Source: Aegicerativicinus sediminis | Lineage (GTDB): Bacteria > Bacteroidota > Bacteroidia > Flavobacteriales > Flavobacteriaceae | Direction: 5' to 3' | Assembly: GCF_015476115.1 (NCBI RefSeq) | Contig: NZ_CP064295.1 | Location: 1,544,001 to 1,608,000, forward strand | DNA: 64,000 nt | In this document: positions 54,637-64,000 of the stretch, one piece after another | Position numbering within the stretch: the first letter of the stretch is position 1 | Layout: every line of letters starts with the position of its first letter | The notes under the pieces: generated by a model | What the model was told of the DNA's origin: nothing | The model's database searches: none | The model's input: only the letters and a program-made list of their open reading frames with translations | Program-made: the position numbers and the translations under genes

Positions 54637-55401
54637 TTATAATCCCAATTTCTTTAGAAAATCCTTTTTGTGTGATTTACTGACATGTAACAGACTTCCT
54701 TCGGTCATTTTGATATCTATTTCAGAATAATTTGAATGGATTATTTCTGAAATAAAATCGAGATTGATGATTGTAGAACGGTGTATTCTGAAAAATTGCT
54801 CATTATCCAAAACATCGTCTAAATTTTTGAGAGACTCTCGCAATAGGTACTTTTTGTTCGAGGTGATGAGTTCTGCGTAGTACCCAGATGCTGAAATATA
54901 AATGATGTCTTGAATATTGAGTAAAATGGTTTTATTGCCTTGCTTTATGGGGATTTTGTTGGAGGGGCGTGACTCTTGATTATTGTTTTCATGAAGCTTC
55001 ATCAACTCCTCAAAACGCTTTTCAAAAGTAAGATCGCGTTCGGTATGGGTTAGTTTCCTAACCTTTTCTATAGTCTTGAAAAAACGCTCATCCTTAAAAG
55101 GTTTTAACAAGAAATCAAATGCGTTAAAATCAAAAGCCTTAATGGCATGAGAATCATATGCCGTTACAAAAATAACGGTAGGTTTAGGTTCAAAATCGAT
55201 ACTTTTTAACACATCAAAACCGGTCATGTCTTTAAGGTTAACATCCAGGAAGATAAGATCTGGTCGGTATTCTTTGATAGTAGAAATTGCCTCTTTTCCA
55301 TTCGCACACTCCTTTATATCTGAAGAAAGATTTGTTTCTTCGAGCAACATTAAAACACGCTTCCTGGCTAGCGCTTCATCATCGACAATTAAAATCTTCA
55401 T
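54637..55401 (-). CDS. LytTR-type response regulator
   Basis: A 254-residue regulator. Receiver domain residues 1-120: IVDDE pocket and acceptor Asp in LIFLDVNLKD near 54, with Lys in FLLKPFK. The LytTR DNA-binding domain spans about 150-254 (IYISASGYYAEL, FFRIHRSTIINLDFI). LytTR proteins bind direct repeats about 21 bases apart, and such repeats occur in the intergenic region upstream of the divergent susC-like gene. Confidence 0.94.
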   Translation of the reverse strand: MKILIVDDEALARKRVLMLLEETNLSSDIKECANGKEAISTIKEYRPDLIFLDVNLKDMTGFDVLKSIDFEPKPTVIFVTAYDSHAIKAFDFNAFDFLLKPFKDERFFKTIEKVRKLTHTERDLTFEKRFEELMKLHENNNQESRPSNKIPIKQGNKTILLNIQDIIYISASGYYAELITSNKKYLLRESLKNLDDVLDNEQFFRIHRSTIINLDFISEIIHSNYSEIDIKMTEGSLLHVSKSHKKDFLKKLGL

Positions 55402-55972
55402 TCCAAGGCTTTGTATGGCAAGATACTTAAAACATCTTGAAGATTATTTCATTTTAAGGCAACTGGTATGTGGAATAAGGTCATTCAATTCAAAAACCAA
55501 ATCACTCAGCTCAAAATTCAGTCAGTTCAGTGCTTTTTTAATAAATGAGCTTAGTTGGGTTATTTATGATGATTTGGTTAAAAATCTAAACGAATAACTT
55601 ATAATTTGGTTTGGTTCTAAGTTGTTAATATCAAGGAATTTTATTCAATTTTTAGGCTAAGTAGAACCATAGTCATTTTGACTTAATCAGTTTGATTATC
55701 TCAACAAAAAATAAACAATTCCTCCTTTGCTTTGAAAATCTTTAAAGTGAGAATTGAGTCGTTTACTTCAAATTGATGGTGTTTGGTGGTCTAATATGAG
55801 TCGGATATAATTTTTAACAGGCTTAAAATTAATCAATTATATAGATGATTAGTGCTTCAAATCTTTTAATAGTCACTTCAAATCATTATCCCGTCGGTTC
55901 ACTTCAAGACTCGAAATAGGCATTCAGCAACAGCCTAAATTGTACACTTACTAACTCAAATTATTTAATGAT
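55402..55972. promoter_or_regulatory. Divergent regulatory region between LytTR operon and SusC operon
   Basis: 570 bases without a gene. Four CTTCAA-containing motifs stand on the plus strand: TACTTCAA at 55764, TGCTTCAA at 55853, CACTTCAA at 55874 and CACTTCAA at 55900. The spacing of 21 between the second and third fits a LytTR site pair; 26 between the last two does not fit as well. A plus-strand frame that runs in from the regulator gene is a shadow. Confidence 0.5.
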
Positions 55973-58900
55973 ATGAAGAATTTTTATCGCTTTGCGGTGT
56001 TGTTGGTTGTGGGGTTATGTTACGGCCAAATGAGTGCTCAGCAAATGGATATTGGGGGCTTGGTTGTAGATTCTCAGGGTTTACCTCTACCTGGGGTGAA
56101 CATATTGGTTCAAAATACAACTAGGGGCACCCAAACAGATTTTGATGGCGCTTATACTATCTCGGCTAGCACTGGCGAGCTACTGGTGTTTAGCTATGTT
56201 GGTTTTCAAACCCAAACCATAACTGTTGGTACAAATACCACCATCAATGTAACAATGATTGAAAGTACTGAAGCTTTAGACGAAGTGGTTATTACCGCCC
56301 TCGGACTATCTAAAGAGGAGCGTACTTTGGGATATTCTGCCCAATCCATCGGTGAAGATGATCTCTCCGATTCAAATCAAGGAAATATTGTAAATGCTCT
56401 TAATGGCAAGGTTGCCGGTGTTAATATCACAAATTCAAACGGTCAGCCTGGTGCCTCAGCCAATATTGTAATCCGTGGTTATTCCAGTATTTCTGGTAAC
56501 AACCAACCGCTTTTTGTAGTGGATGGTTTGCCGATTAATAATAATACTGACAACGGCTCGGAACTTGGTGTTTTAGATGGAACCACCTTTGAAGATTATG
56601 GTGAAACTGTTGGAACTAACAGGGCGGCAGACATCGACCCGAACGATATTGAGTCCATTACAGTATTAAAAGGGGGTGCAGCCACCGCCTTATACGGAAA
56701 TCGAGCCGTTAATGGTGCGGTTATAATAACCACTAAAAAAGGGAAGAGAGCTACAGGGTTGAATGTTTCGGTAAACACTAGTTATTCTTTTGACGTAGTA
56801 AATAAAACCCCAGATTTTACCTTTAAATATGCAAGAGGAAGAAGTGGACAATACTCTAATGTGACTCACTGGAGTTGGGGTCCTTCTTACGATAGTGATC
56901 CTGTTTTTCCATCAGGCACACTAACTGATTTAGATGGCGATGGAGTAACCGAAGATGTCTCAGGGCAATCAATTCCTCTATTCAAAAATAATTACAAACG
57001 TTTTTGGAGAGATGGGCATACCTTAAAAACTGCTGTCTCAGCTTCCGGAGGAAATGAACATGGAAGCTTCTACAGTTCTATTGGCCGTCAATACCAAGAG
57101 GGTATAGTGCCAAATTCTAGTTATGAACGAATCAATGCCACCATAAAGGGAGATTACCAAATCACTGATAAATTCCAGATTGGAGGTTATGCGACTTATG
57201 CAAATTCTAGAACCTCCTCTTTTCAAGGAGGTAATACAGCCTTCCAAGCCTTAGGATATTATCACCATATGTGGGATATACGTAATCGCGGTTGGAAGGA
57301 TGCTCAAGGGAATAGAACATGGTTCAGTTCTACAGTTGCAGATATTAATTGGGTAGTTAATGAGGAAATAGAGGATTCTGAGGTTAACCGATTTATTGGC
57401 AGCGTCAACTTTAATTATGATTTTACGGATTGGTTGAAACTTTCCTATAGGGTCGGTATGGATAACTACAGTGATGATCGCAATTTGGTACGCCCCATTA
57501 GTTCGGTAAACACCACTAATAATCTCGGAGATTTATATGAGGTTCGTATTAATAATAAAGATTTTAACTCCGATTTGTTACTCACAGGTAAGTTCAACCT
57601 TACAAACAATCTTAATATGTCTTATTTGTTGGGGAACAATGTTTATGAAACGTTGTATGATCGCTTATTTGTTAAAGGCGATGGATTGTCGGTCCCGGGG
57701 TTTACAGATATCTCCAACGCCATCACGGTAACCGCTAATAATATTACAAGTCGCAAGAGAACTATAGGTGTTTTTGGAGAACTAAGCTTCGATTATGATA
57801 GCACTTTCTTTCTTACTGTTACTGGAAGAAACGACTGGTCTTCAACCTTGCCAGAAGGTGCTAATTCATTCTTCTATCCTTCGGTGAGTGGTGCTGTTGT
57901 ATTTTCAGAATTATTGGGAGATTCTAACATTTTATCCTTTGGAAAATTAAAAGGGTCTTGGGCTGAACTTGGGAATGATTCGCAAGGTCTTTATGCCACT
58001 ACAGATACTTATGCTAAACGAGATCCTAATGTATTGGGGCAACCGCGATTTACAGTAAGTAATGTTCAAGGTAATCCAGACATAAAACCCGAAATATCGT
58101 CAACTTGGGAAGTTGGTGCGGAGTTGCGTTGGTTCGACAATTTTGTAAACATGGATTTTACCTATTACAACCGCAGTACCGTCGATCAGGTAGTTCAAAT
58201 ACCCTTGTCTTCAACAACCGGATATGCAGCGTATTATGATAATGCCGGTGAGGTGCGCAACCACGGTATTGAAGCAATTTTAGGGTTTAATGATATTCTC
58301 CGTGGAGCAGGTAGTTTAAAATGGGATATGCTTTTCAATTTTTCAAAAAATGAAAGCGAGGTAATTAGCATTCCAGATGGATTGGATGAGATTATCATTG
58401 GATACGGGTATTGGAATGGTGCCAATCTAGTTGCCCGGCCCGGCTTGCCATATGGCACTTTTGTAGGATCGGGTTATAAGAGAAATGAGGATGGGGTATT
58501 GTTATTAGATGATAATGGCTATCCTCAACTAGCTACCGAAAATTTGGTTTTGGGAGACCCTAACCCAGATTGGATTTTAAGTATCAATAATAGTATTTCT
58601 TACAAAGGGTTCACTTTAAGTGCTGATTTGGAGTTTAGGCAGGGCGGAGAAATCTTGAATGACTCGGAAGCCTTTTGGGTCTATTCTGGATTGAGTAAAA
58701 CTACTGAAGATCGCTTTTATGCTGCCTCGGACCCAAATGCGAATGCAACGGCAGTGTTTGATGGGATTATCGAATCTACAGGTCAACGAAGTGATGTCGC
58801 TGCTCCTTTGACCAATGATTATTACCACAACCTAAACTCTTTTGTAGATGAGGCCCATGTCGAGGATGCATCCTGGATTAGGTTGCGTAACATCAATCTA

Positions 58901-59110
58901 TCTTATTCGCTTCCAAAGAAATGGTTGGAAAATACTGGTTTTACTGAAGTGAATATAAATCTGAATGGCAGAAACCTGTGGCTAGATACTAACTACAAAG
59001 GCGTAGATCCTGAAACAAATGCGTTAGGAGCTGGAAATGTGCAAGGTGTAGACGTGATAAATGCGCCAGGTACAAAGAGCTACGGATTAGGTGTCAACCT
59101 CAAATTTTAA
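55973..59110 (+). CDS. SusC/RagA-family TonB-linked outer-membrane protein
   Basis: A 1045-residue nutrient importer. A signal peptide (about 1-22) leads to a carboxypeptidase-like domain (about 25-105; GLPLPGVNILVQNTTRGTQT). The plug (about 115-225) has the family's NALNGKVAGVNITNSNGQPG and FVVDGLPINN, then the barrel ends GLGVNLKF. It pairs with the SusD-like lipoprotein 11 bases downstream to take up a glycan or peptide. No carbohydrate-active enzyme is in the operon, so the substrate is unknown. Confidence 0.95.
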   Translation: MKNFYRFAVLLVVGLCYGQMSAQQMDIGGLVVDSQGLPLPGVNILVQNTTRGTQTDFDGAYTISASTGELLVFSYVGFQTQTITVGTNTTINVTMIESTEALDEVVITALGLSKEERTLGYSAQSIGEDDLSDSNQGNIVNALNGKVAGVNITNSNGQPGASANIVIRGYSSISGNNQPLFVVDGLPINNNTDNGSELGVLDGTTFEDYGETVGTNRAADIDPNDIESITVLKGGAATALYGNRAVNGAVIITTKKGKRATGLNVSVNTSYSFDVVNKTPDFTFKYARGRSGQYSNVTHWSWGPSYDSDPVFPSGTLTDLDGDGVTEDVSGQSIPLFKNNYKRFWRDGHTLKTAVSASGGNEHGSFYSSIGRQYQEGIVPNSSYERINATIKGDYQITDKFQIGGYATYANSRTSSFQGGNTAFQALGYYHHMWDIRNRGWKDAQGNRTWFSSTVADINWVVNEEIEDSEVNRFIGSVNFNYDFTDWLKLSYRVGMDNYSDDRNLVRPISSVNTTNNLGDLYEVRINNKDFNSDLLLTGKFNLTNNLNMSYLLGNNVYETLYDRLFVKGDGLSVPGFTDISNAITVTANNITSRKRTIGVFGELSFDYDSTFFLTVTGRNDWSSTLPEGANSFFYPSVSGAVVFSELLGDSNILSFGKLKGSWAELGNDSQGLYATTDTYAKRDPNVLGQPRFTVSNVQGNPDIKPEISSTWEVGAELRWFDNFVNMDFTYYNRSTVDQVVQIPLSSTTGYAAYYDNAGEVRNHGIEAILGFNDILRGAGSLKWDMLFNFSKNESEVISIPDGLDEIIIGYGYWNGANLVARPGLPYGTFVGSGYKRNEDGVLLLDDNGYPQLATENLVLGDPNPDWILSINNSISYKGFTLSADLEFRQGGEILNDSEAFWVYSGLSKTTEDRFYAASDPNANATAVFDGIIESTGQRSDVAAPLTNDYYHNLNSFVDEAHVEDASWIRLRNINLSYSLPKKWLENTGFTEVNINLNGRNLWLDTNYKGVDPETNALGAGNVQGVDVINAPGTKSYGLGVNLKF

Positions 59111-59121
59111 AAATTGAAACG

Positions 59122-60585
59122 ATGAAAAAACTAAGAATACTTCTTATTATAATCAGCATACTCTCAATTGAATCTTGTCAAAAAGAATCATTAACAGAGT
59201 TGAATATAGATCCTAATAACCCTGCCAACGTTAATATTGGCCTAACATTTACTGCCGGTGTTGACTACATTCTCTATAAATATGGCCGGTTTACAAACGG
59301 TACCGATTGGGATGCTTGGGCTGGACTATTTACCCAACAATGGGCGGGTAACCATGGCAGCGGTATAAATTATGACCAATACGATATAAGAAATAACGAT
59401 GCGCTATGGGCGCGCTGGTGGGATGGACTTCTAGATCTTAAAAATGTTATCGAAAGGGGCACCGAACAGGAGGCCTGGACCCATGTGGCTGCGAGTAAAA
59501 TAATATCTGCAGAAGCATTAGGTACTTTAACTAGCTGGTATGGAGATTTACCTTGGTCTGAAGCTTTACAAGGTGCAGTTAATCCAACCCCTATTTTCGA
59601 TTCACAAGAGGAGATTTATAACAGTATGTTCAATCTCCTAGATGAAGCTATTGCAGATTTAGATAGGACACCGGCCGTAGTAATGGGTTCTGAAGATATT
59701 GTCTACAATGGGGATGCAACCAAATGGAAAGCCTTGGCCTATGCACTTAAGGCAAGGTACGAGAATCATTTCAGTTTAAAAGATCCTTCAGGTTCAGCAA
59801 GTAGAGCTTTAGCAGCGTTGGAACAAGCCAAGAATTTTGGATTTGACAGCTTTGCTTCAGATTTGAAGTTTACTTATGATAACACTGGAGAGTATCAAAA
59901 TGGTTGGTATGATATGTTCGAAAACAACCAAATGATTGCTTCAGAAAATTTCATGAATCTATTAATAAGTACTAACGATCCAAGGAAATATTCATATTGG
60001 AATGATGTTGAGGTTACGGGTATGTTTGTAGGGTTTAATGGCAAACAGAGCGGTTATGGAACCTCTAACGTAAGTTTTTCTCCAATTGGCCCAAAAGGGT
60101 TTTACGGGGCGCCAACTTCGCCTCAACTGATAATGACCCATTTTGAATTATTGTTCATAGAAGCGGAAGCCGAATTTAGATTAAATGGAGCTACTGATAG
60201 AGCTGCTAATGCACTAAATGCAGCCATTGAGGCCCAATTAGATTTAGTTGTTCCTAACGACCCTGATTATGTGGTGGAGTTTATGGATTTAAAGCCAGAT
60301 TATCTTGCAAATTATGCAAGTGAAACGGCTGCCACTGTTACAATGGAAAAGATCATGACAGAGAAGTATAAGGCAATGGTAACAATGAATAGTGAGGGAT
60401 GGGTGGACGTACGCAGACATAGTTATATGTACCCAGATTATTTGGCCATACCAATTGATAAAAATGGGATACCTGTGGCGGATCAATTTATTCAACGAGT
60501 TCTGTATCCCCAAGAATCGATTAATACTAATCCAAACACGCCTAATACAGTTTCCATTTTTGATAAACTTTGGATTTTTCAATAA
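59122..60585 (+). CDS. SusD/RagB-family surface lipoprotein
   Basis: A 487-residue lipoprotein with lipobox IESC near residue 17. It is helical with the SusD landmarks: PNNPANVNIGLTFTAG near the start, the TPR-like middle and a C-terminal section ending NTVSIFDKLWIFQ. It binds substrate over the SusC channel. It resembles the SusD-like_2 group more than classic starch SusD. Confidence 0.93.
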   Translation: MKKLRILLIIISILSIESCQKESLTELNIDPNNPANVNIGLTFTAGVDYILYKYGRFTNGTDWDAWAGLFTQQWAGNHGSGINYDQYDIRNNDALWARWWDGLLDLKNVIERGTEQEAWTHVAASKIISAEALGTLTSWYGDLPWSEALQGAVNPTPIFDSQEEIYNSMFNLLDEAIADLDRTPAVVMGSEDIVYNGDATKWKALAYALKARYENHFSLKDPSGSASRALAALEQAKNFGFDSFASDLKFTYDNTGEYQNGWYDMFENNQMIASENFMNLLISTNDPRKYSYWNDVEVTGMFVGFNGKQSGYGTSNVSFSPIGPKGFYGAPTSPQLIMTHFELLFIEAEAEFRLNGATDRAANALNAAIEAQLDLVVPNDPDYVVEFMDLKPDYLANYASETAATVTMEKIMTEKYKAMVTMNSEGWVDVRRHSYMYPDYLAIPIDKNGIPVADQFIQRVLYPQESINTNPNTPNTVSIFDKLWIFQ

Positions 60586-60603
60586 TTGTAAAAAAAGAAA
60601 AAC

Positions 60604-61449
60604 ATGAAGAGTTATAAATACATATACATATTTTTTGCTATTGCAATCTTTTTGCAAGCCTGTGTGGTAGAAGATGGTGAAAATCCATATTACCCGCCAA
60701 CTGCCTATGGGGTCTATCCAATAATATCGGATGTTCAAAATGGTTTTTTTGATATAGTCGATCCAAGTACTGCAGAAATTGCCTTTACCATAGCCCCGTC
60801 AGAATCTGGAGGCGCAGAGTCCAATGGAAGCGGTGAAATTCAAATTAACTTTAATGGAGGAGACTATATTAACTATGCAAATGTCAACTCCTTTCCACAT
60901 ACCGAGACGGTTACTTTAAACGAAGCTGCGGCGGCAACTGGTGTAAATGTTTCAAGCTTAACTTTGGATGATAGTTTTAGCTTTCGGTTTTATTTCCAAC
61001 TGGTTGATGGACAGGAAATGACATCTGGAAATGTATTAAATGTTCCTATGAATTGTGCTTCAACACTTGCTGGCACACATACCTATGTTTCAACCAATCT
61101 GCAGGCAACCAACGGTTTTCCTTGTCCTACAGGAGAGGTAACTGGTACAGTAACATTTACAGACATTGGTGGAGGTAATTATTTGGTTTCTGATCTAGGA
61201 TTTGGGCAGTACTCATCTTCTTGCTGGGATGATTCCCCAGCCACGAGTAGTAATGCCATATTTTCAGATTCATGTGGTAAGATAATTTCAGGTGGTCAAG
61301 ACCAATATTCACTTACCTATATATGGGTAATAACCCAGGTTGATGGCCCAGATTTATACCTTAGTTGGACGAATGATTATGGAGATTCTGGTAATACGGT
61401 AATTACCCGAGAGGGAGGACAGGATTGGCCACCTTTATTTACTGATTAA
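60604..61449 (+). CDS. Surface lipoprotein of the SusCD operon, unknown function
   Basis: A 281-residue lipoprotein with lipobox LQAC near residue 19. The mature part is beta-rich and acidic with several Cys (near 154, 178, 212 and 228) and no recognised domain; the position after SusD suggests a SusE/F-like binding role. It is 18 bases after susD and is closed by a terminator. Confidence 0.8.
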   Translation: MKSYKYIYIFFAIAIFLQACVVEDGENPYYPPTAYGVYPIISDVQNGFFDIVDPSTAEIAFTIAPSESGGAESNGSGEIQINFNGGDYINYANVNSFPHTETVTLNEAAAATGVNVSSLTLDDSFSFRFYFQLVDGQEMTSGNVLNVPMNCASTLAGTHTYVSTNLQATNGFPCPTGEVTGTVTFTDIGGGNYLVSDLGFGQYSSSCWDDSPATSSNAIFSDSCGKIISGGQDQYSLTYIWVITQVDGPDLYLSWTNDYGDSGNTVITREGGQDWPPLFTD

Positions 61450-61456
61450 ACAATTT

Positions 61457-61493
61457 AATAAGAGAACCCATCTTGATGGGTTCTCTTATTTTT
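61457..61493 (+). terminator. Rho-independent terminator of the SusCD operon
   Basis: AAGAGAACCCATC-TT-GATGGGTTCTCTT is a 13-bp stem followed by ATTTTTT. It lies a few bases after the operon's last stop. Confidence 0.9.
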
Positions 61494-61621
61494 TACAAAT
61501 ACGTTTGCATAAAACTTGTCATTAAGGATAAAAATCACTTTTTTTACACCGTATTGTTTCATAAGCGATGCATTTTGATTAATAGCTGAGCCCATCCCCA
61601 CACACGGTTGGGCTTTCTATT

Positions 61622-62872
61622 TTATTCTTGTAAAGGCCCGTAAACTGCATCTCTAAAACGTTTATGGAGTTTGCCATTAAAAGGAAAAACCTGAACAAAG
61701 AACACCGCGGTCAATCTGTTTTTAGGATCCACCCAAAACAAGGTGCTTGCCGCCCCATCCCAGAAAAATTCTCCAACCTCACCCATATTTTCACTCGCGT
61801 TAGCAGGGGGTCTTAGCCGTACAGCAAAATCGATCCCAAAGCCTACTTGACCTTTCGACGGTAACCAACTGCGTTTTGTAATATTTTCTGATAATTGATT
61901 TTTGGTCATAAGTTCCACCGTTTCAGGGTTTAAAATTTGTACACCATTTAAAGAGCCTCTGTTAAGAAGCATCTGCGCAAATTTCATGTAGTCATCTAAG
62001 GTAGAAGTTAGACCATATGTGCCATGTTTTAAGGTGTAATCGTGGTAATTATAGTCGTGGACTTGCTCATCCTTTAGTTGAACCAATTCCCCGCCGTCAT
62101 CAATTCTATAACCGGCCGACATATATTTTCTGTCTTCAACTGGTACATAATAACGAGTTTTGCTCATATTTAATGGGTCTAAAACATGTGTTCTCACATA
62201 GTTGCCAAAAGATTCTCCAGAAAGACGTTCTACCAAAAGGGCTTGCACATTTACCGAGGGACCATATTCCCATTGGGTGCCTGGTTGAAAAAACAGAGGT
62301 ATTTTCACCAATTCTTTTATCCATTCACTTAAGGTTATATTATTGTTTCCTAAATCTGCACTAGAGCGCAAAACGTTTAAAGGTTCAATATCACCTCCGT
62401 TATAGAAACCTGCCGTATGTCGAGTAATATCCCTAACAGTAATTGGGTTTTTTAGAGGTTCAGTAATTATTTTCCCATAGTTATCAGTTCCTTTATAAAC
62501 CTTTAATTCTTTTAGTTCAGGGATGTATTTGGCCACATCATCATCCAGTTTAAATTTACCTTGTTCAAACAACTTCATTAATGCAACCCCTGCAACCGGC
62601 TTGGTCATAGAATAAATTTGTACAATGGTATTTCTTGCCATTGGGACTTCCTTCTCTTTGTCTGCGAATCCTACGGCCTTATAATAAACCTCCTTGCCAT
62701 CTTCATAAATTAAGGCTGAAGTACCTGCCACCATCTTTTCTGAAACAAAAGAAAGCAAGGTAGAATCGATACGTCGCTTTGCTTCTGCATCAATAGTGGT
62801 TTGTGCCTGTGCAATGTTTAATATTAAAAATCCAAACACAAAAGCGGAGAATTTAAAAGATCTTCTAATCAT
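61622..62872 (-). CDS. Exported serine hydrolase (class C beta-lactamase fold)
   Basis: A 416-residue protein. The ATG at 62872 begins a signal peptide ending AQAQ; an upstream ATG adds 13 residues before it and is less likely. The nucleophile motif is SMTK (YSMTKP near 86), and the Tyr motif is WEYGPSVN near 203. The third motif reads FFWDGAASTLFWVDP, as in EstB-like esterases rather than true beta-lactamases. It may be an esterase or peptidase in the periplasm. Confidence 0.88.
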   Translation of the reverse strand: MIRRSFKFSAFVFGFLILNIAQAQTTIDAEAKRRIDSTLLSFVSEKMVAGTSALIYEDGKEVYYKAVGFADKEKEVPMARNTIVQIYSMTKPVAGVALMKLFEQGKFKLDDDVAKYIPELKELKVYKGTDNYGKIITEPLKNPITVRDITRHTAGFYNGGDIEPLNVLRSSADLGNNNITLSEWIKELVKIPLFFQPGTQWEYGPSVNVQALLVERLSGESFGNYVRTHVLDPLNMSKTRYYVPVEDRKYMSAGYRIDDGGELVQLKDEQVHDYNYHDYTLKHGTYGLTSTLDDYMKFAQMLLNRGSLNGVQILNPETVELMTKNQLSENITKRSWLPSKGQVGFGIDFAVRLRPPANASENMGEVGEFFWDGAASTLFWVDPKNRLTAVFFVQVFPFNGKLHKRFRDAVYGPLQE

Positions 62873-63108
62873 AATGACTGTTGAAATTGGAGTTATTGGT
62901 CTAATTATCAAATAATAAGACGTTTAAAGGTAATAAAATGCCCGAAGTTTATTATTTACTTAGACGCTTTCTGTGTCAATTTATTTTAAATACAATTTAA
63001 TGCTGCCTGGGATCTGAAATCTTAAAACCTTTCAATTGTTTGATTTTTAACACAGATTATCGGATATTTATAAGAATACAATTAATCGATATTCTAATAA
63101 ATTTAATC

Positions 63109-63564
63109 ATGGCGGTTTTTAATTTAAATGTTAACGGTAAGACACAACAGGTTGATGTTGATCCGTCCACTCCAATGCTATGGGTTCTACGAGATAACTT
63201 GAATTTGGTTGGTACCAAGTATGGTTGCGGTATTGCGCAATGTGGCTCGTGTACAATTCACTTGGAAGGGGTTGCAGTAAGATCTTGTCAATTACCAGTT
63301 TCAGCTGTTGGGAATCAAAAAGTGACTACTATAGAAGGTCTTTCTGAGCATGCAGATCATCCAGTACAGAAAGCTTGGTTGGAGCATGATGTTCCGCAAT
63401 GCGGTTATTGCCAGGCAGGGCAAATAATGAGTGCAGCGGCCTTGCTTAAAAGCAATCCAAGTCCTACCGATTCAGATATAGAAGGCGCTATGAATGGCAA
63501 TATCTGTCGATGCGGAACCTATACCCGTATAAAAGCAGCGATAAAATCTGCAGCTAATTCTTAA
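63109..63564 (+). CDS. iorA: (2Fe-2S) subunit of a molybdenum hydroxylase (isoquinoline 1-oxidoreductase alpha-like)
   Basis: A 151-residue electron-transfer subunit. The ATG at 63109 is preferred to one 23 codons upstream, since the ferredoxin fold starts at once. The first cluster is CGIAQCGSC and the second uses CGYCQAGQ and CRCGTY. The next gene, 30 bases on, is the large subunit. The exact substrate (aldehydes or N-heterocycles) cannot be read from this subunit. Confidence 0.92.
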   Translation: MAVFNLNVNGKTQQVDVDPSTPMLWVLRDNLNLVGTKYGCGIAQCGSCTIHLEGVAVRSCQLPVSAVGNQKVTTIEGLSEHADHPVQKAWLEHDVPQCGYCQAGQIMSAAALLKSNPSPTDSDIEGAMNGNICRCGTYTRIKAAIKSAANS

Positions 63565-63594
63565 TTAAAACCAACCTCTTTAAAAACTCAAAAA

Positions 63595-64000
63595 ATGGCA
63601 CTTATAAAAACAACTTTGGGAAGACGATCATTTATTAAAACATCGGCCCTAGCGGGAGGTGGATTAATGATAGGGTTTAGTTGGCTGGCATCTTGCGCGG
63701 AAGAAGCAGAAAAGAAAGAAATAGATGTTCTGGAAATGCCGAAGGAATGGTTCGAAATTAACGGTTTTATAAAGATTGGGGAAAATGGAGTTGTAACCAT
63801 TATGTCGACCAACCCAGAAATTGGACAGAATGTTAGAACTTCTATGCCTATGATAGTTGCGGAAGAATTGGATGTGGATTGGAAAAATGTAATTGTTGAA
63901 CAGGCTCCTTTAAATACTAAAGTTTACGATTGGAGTTGGGGGGCACAAATTGCCGGAGGCAGTCAGTCTATCCGTCAGGCATGGTTTGCACTTAGAAAAG
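63595..64000 (+). CDS. iorB: Molybdenum hydroxylase large subunit (IorB-like), cut by window end
   Basis: The frame opens at the ATG at 63595 and runs off the window, so only about 135 residues are seen. The N-terminus is a Tat signal (GRRSFIKTSALAGGG) that ends near SWLASC, and the mature start (FIKIGENGVVTIMSTNPEIGQ) matches the isoquinoline 1-oxidoreductase beta subunit. The protein would carry the molybdopterin cofactor and be exported folded. It pairs with the (2Fe-2S) gene upstream. Confidence 0.9.
   Translation, partial: MALIKTTLGRRSFIKTSALAGGGLMIGFSWLASCAEEAEKKEIDVLEMPKEWFEINGFIKIGENGVVTIMSTNPEIGQNVRTSMPMIVAEELDVDWKNVIVEQAPLNTKVYDWSWGAQIAGGSQSIRQAWFALRK

Noticed and set aside
55226-55597. 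123-codon plus-strand frame
   Set aside because: Most of it is antisense to the LytTR regulator and the rest is low-complexity intergenic sequence.
60289-60738. 149-codon minus-strand frame overlapping the SusD gene
   Set aside because: It is an antisense shadow of a clear SusD gene and lies on the other strand of its coding sequence.
1-64000. CRISPR arrays, rRNA genes, insertion sequences, complete tRNA genes
   Set aside because: No regularly spaced repeats, transposase or integrase genes, rRNA segments or full tRNA cloverleafs were seen.

Overview
The window looks like chromosome of a marine-type flavobacterium (Bacteroidota, probably Flavobacteriaceae). The DNA is AT-rich. Genes rarely carry a strong Shine-Dalgarno sequence. 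There is a SusC/SusD-type outer-membrane pair and a second TonB-dependent receptor. LytS/LytTR and TPR-type two-component systems are present, and many secreted proteins have lipoprotein or Bacteroidota-style signal peptides. This is inference from gene content; no rRNA gene is present to test it.

Layout. (1) 1-12.2 kb is an accessory region. It holds an unrecognised three-gene operon cut by the window edge, a tRNA-Asn 3'-half remnant followed by three copies of one terminator hairpin (probable integration scars), a TonB receptor, a secreted protein with an internal duplication, a MORN-type protein, a histidine phosphatase, a NUDIX gene overlapping a 1155-residue PLD-helicase-DUF3427-S24 fusion (probable defence or repair locus), and a NERD-domain protein with a perfect palindrome just before its start. 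(2) 12.2-21 kb is mostly housekeeping and signalling: small envelope proteins, a histidine kinase plus NtrC-type sigma-54 activator with a good sigma-54 promoter next door, a TPR-kinase/regulator pair, a PH-domain protein and a secreted nuclease.

(3) 21.0-47.6 kb is a large lipid/polyketide/peptide biosynthetic cluster and the main discovery of the window. A leftward operon encodes an AurF-like diiron oxygenase, a fused double KASIII (OleA-like) protein whose second half has lost its catalytic residues, a cytochrome P450 and a phosphopantetheinyl transferase. A divergent rightward operon encodes a fatty acyl-AMP ligase, a luciferase-like monooxygenase, a PKS (ACP-KS-AT-DH-KR-ACP), a glycine-predicted NRPS (C-A-PCP) and a fatty-acid desaturase. 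They are followed by a sulfotransferase, an OleB-OleC-OleD-like trio (beta-lactone/olefin chemistry), an MMPL exporter and a fatty-acid hydroxylase. A plausible reading is that a fatty acid is activated by the FAAL, extended once by the PKS and joined to glycine. It would then be oxidised and desaturated, condensed and reduced by the Ole-type enzymes, possibly sulfated, and exported by the MMPL protein.

(4) 47.8-64 kb is ordinary envelope and catabolic content: an exported Gfo/Idh/MocA oxidoreductase, a CDGSH protein, a GH105-like lipoprotein, a ScyD/ScyE-like lipoprotein, a DUF1028-TPR protein, and a LytTR/LytS pair divergent from a SusC-SusD-lipoprotein operon with repeated CTTCAA motifs in its upstream region. 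A serine hydrolase and the start of a molybdenum hydroxylase operon (iorA-iorB-like, cut by the window end) complete the window.
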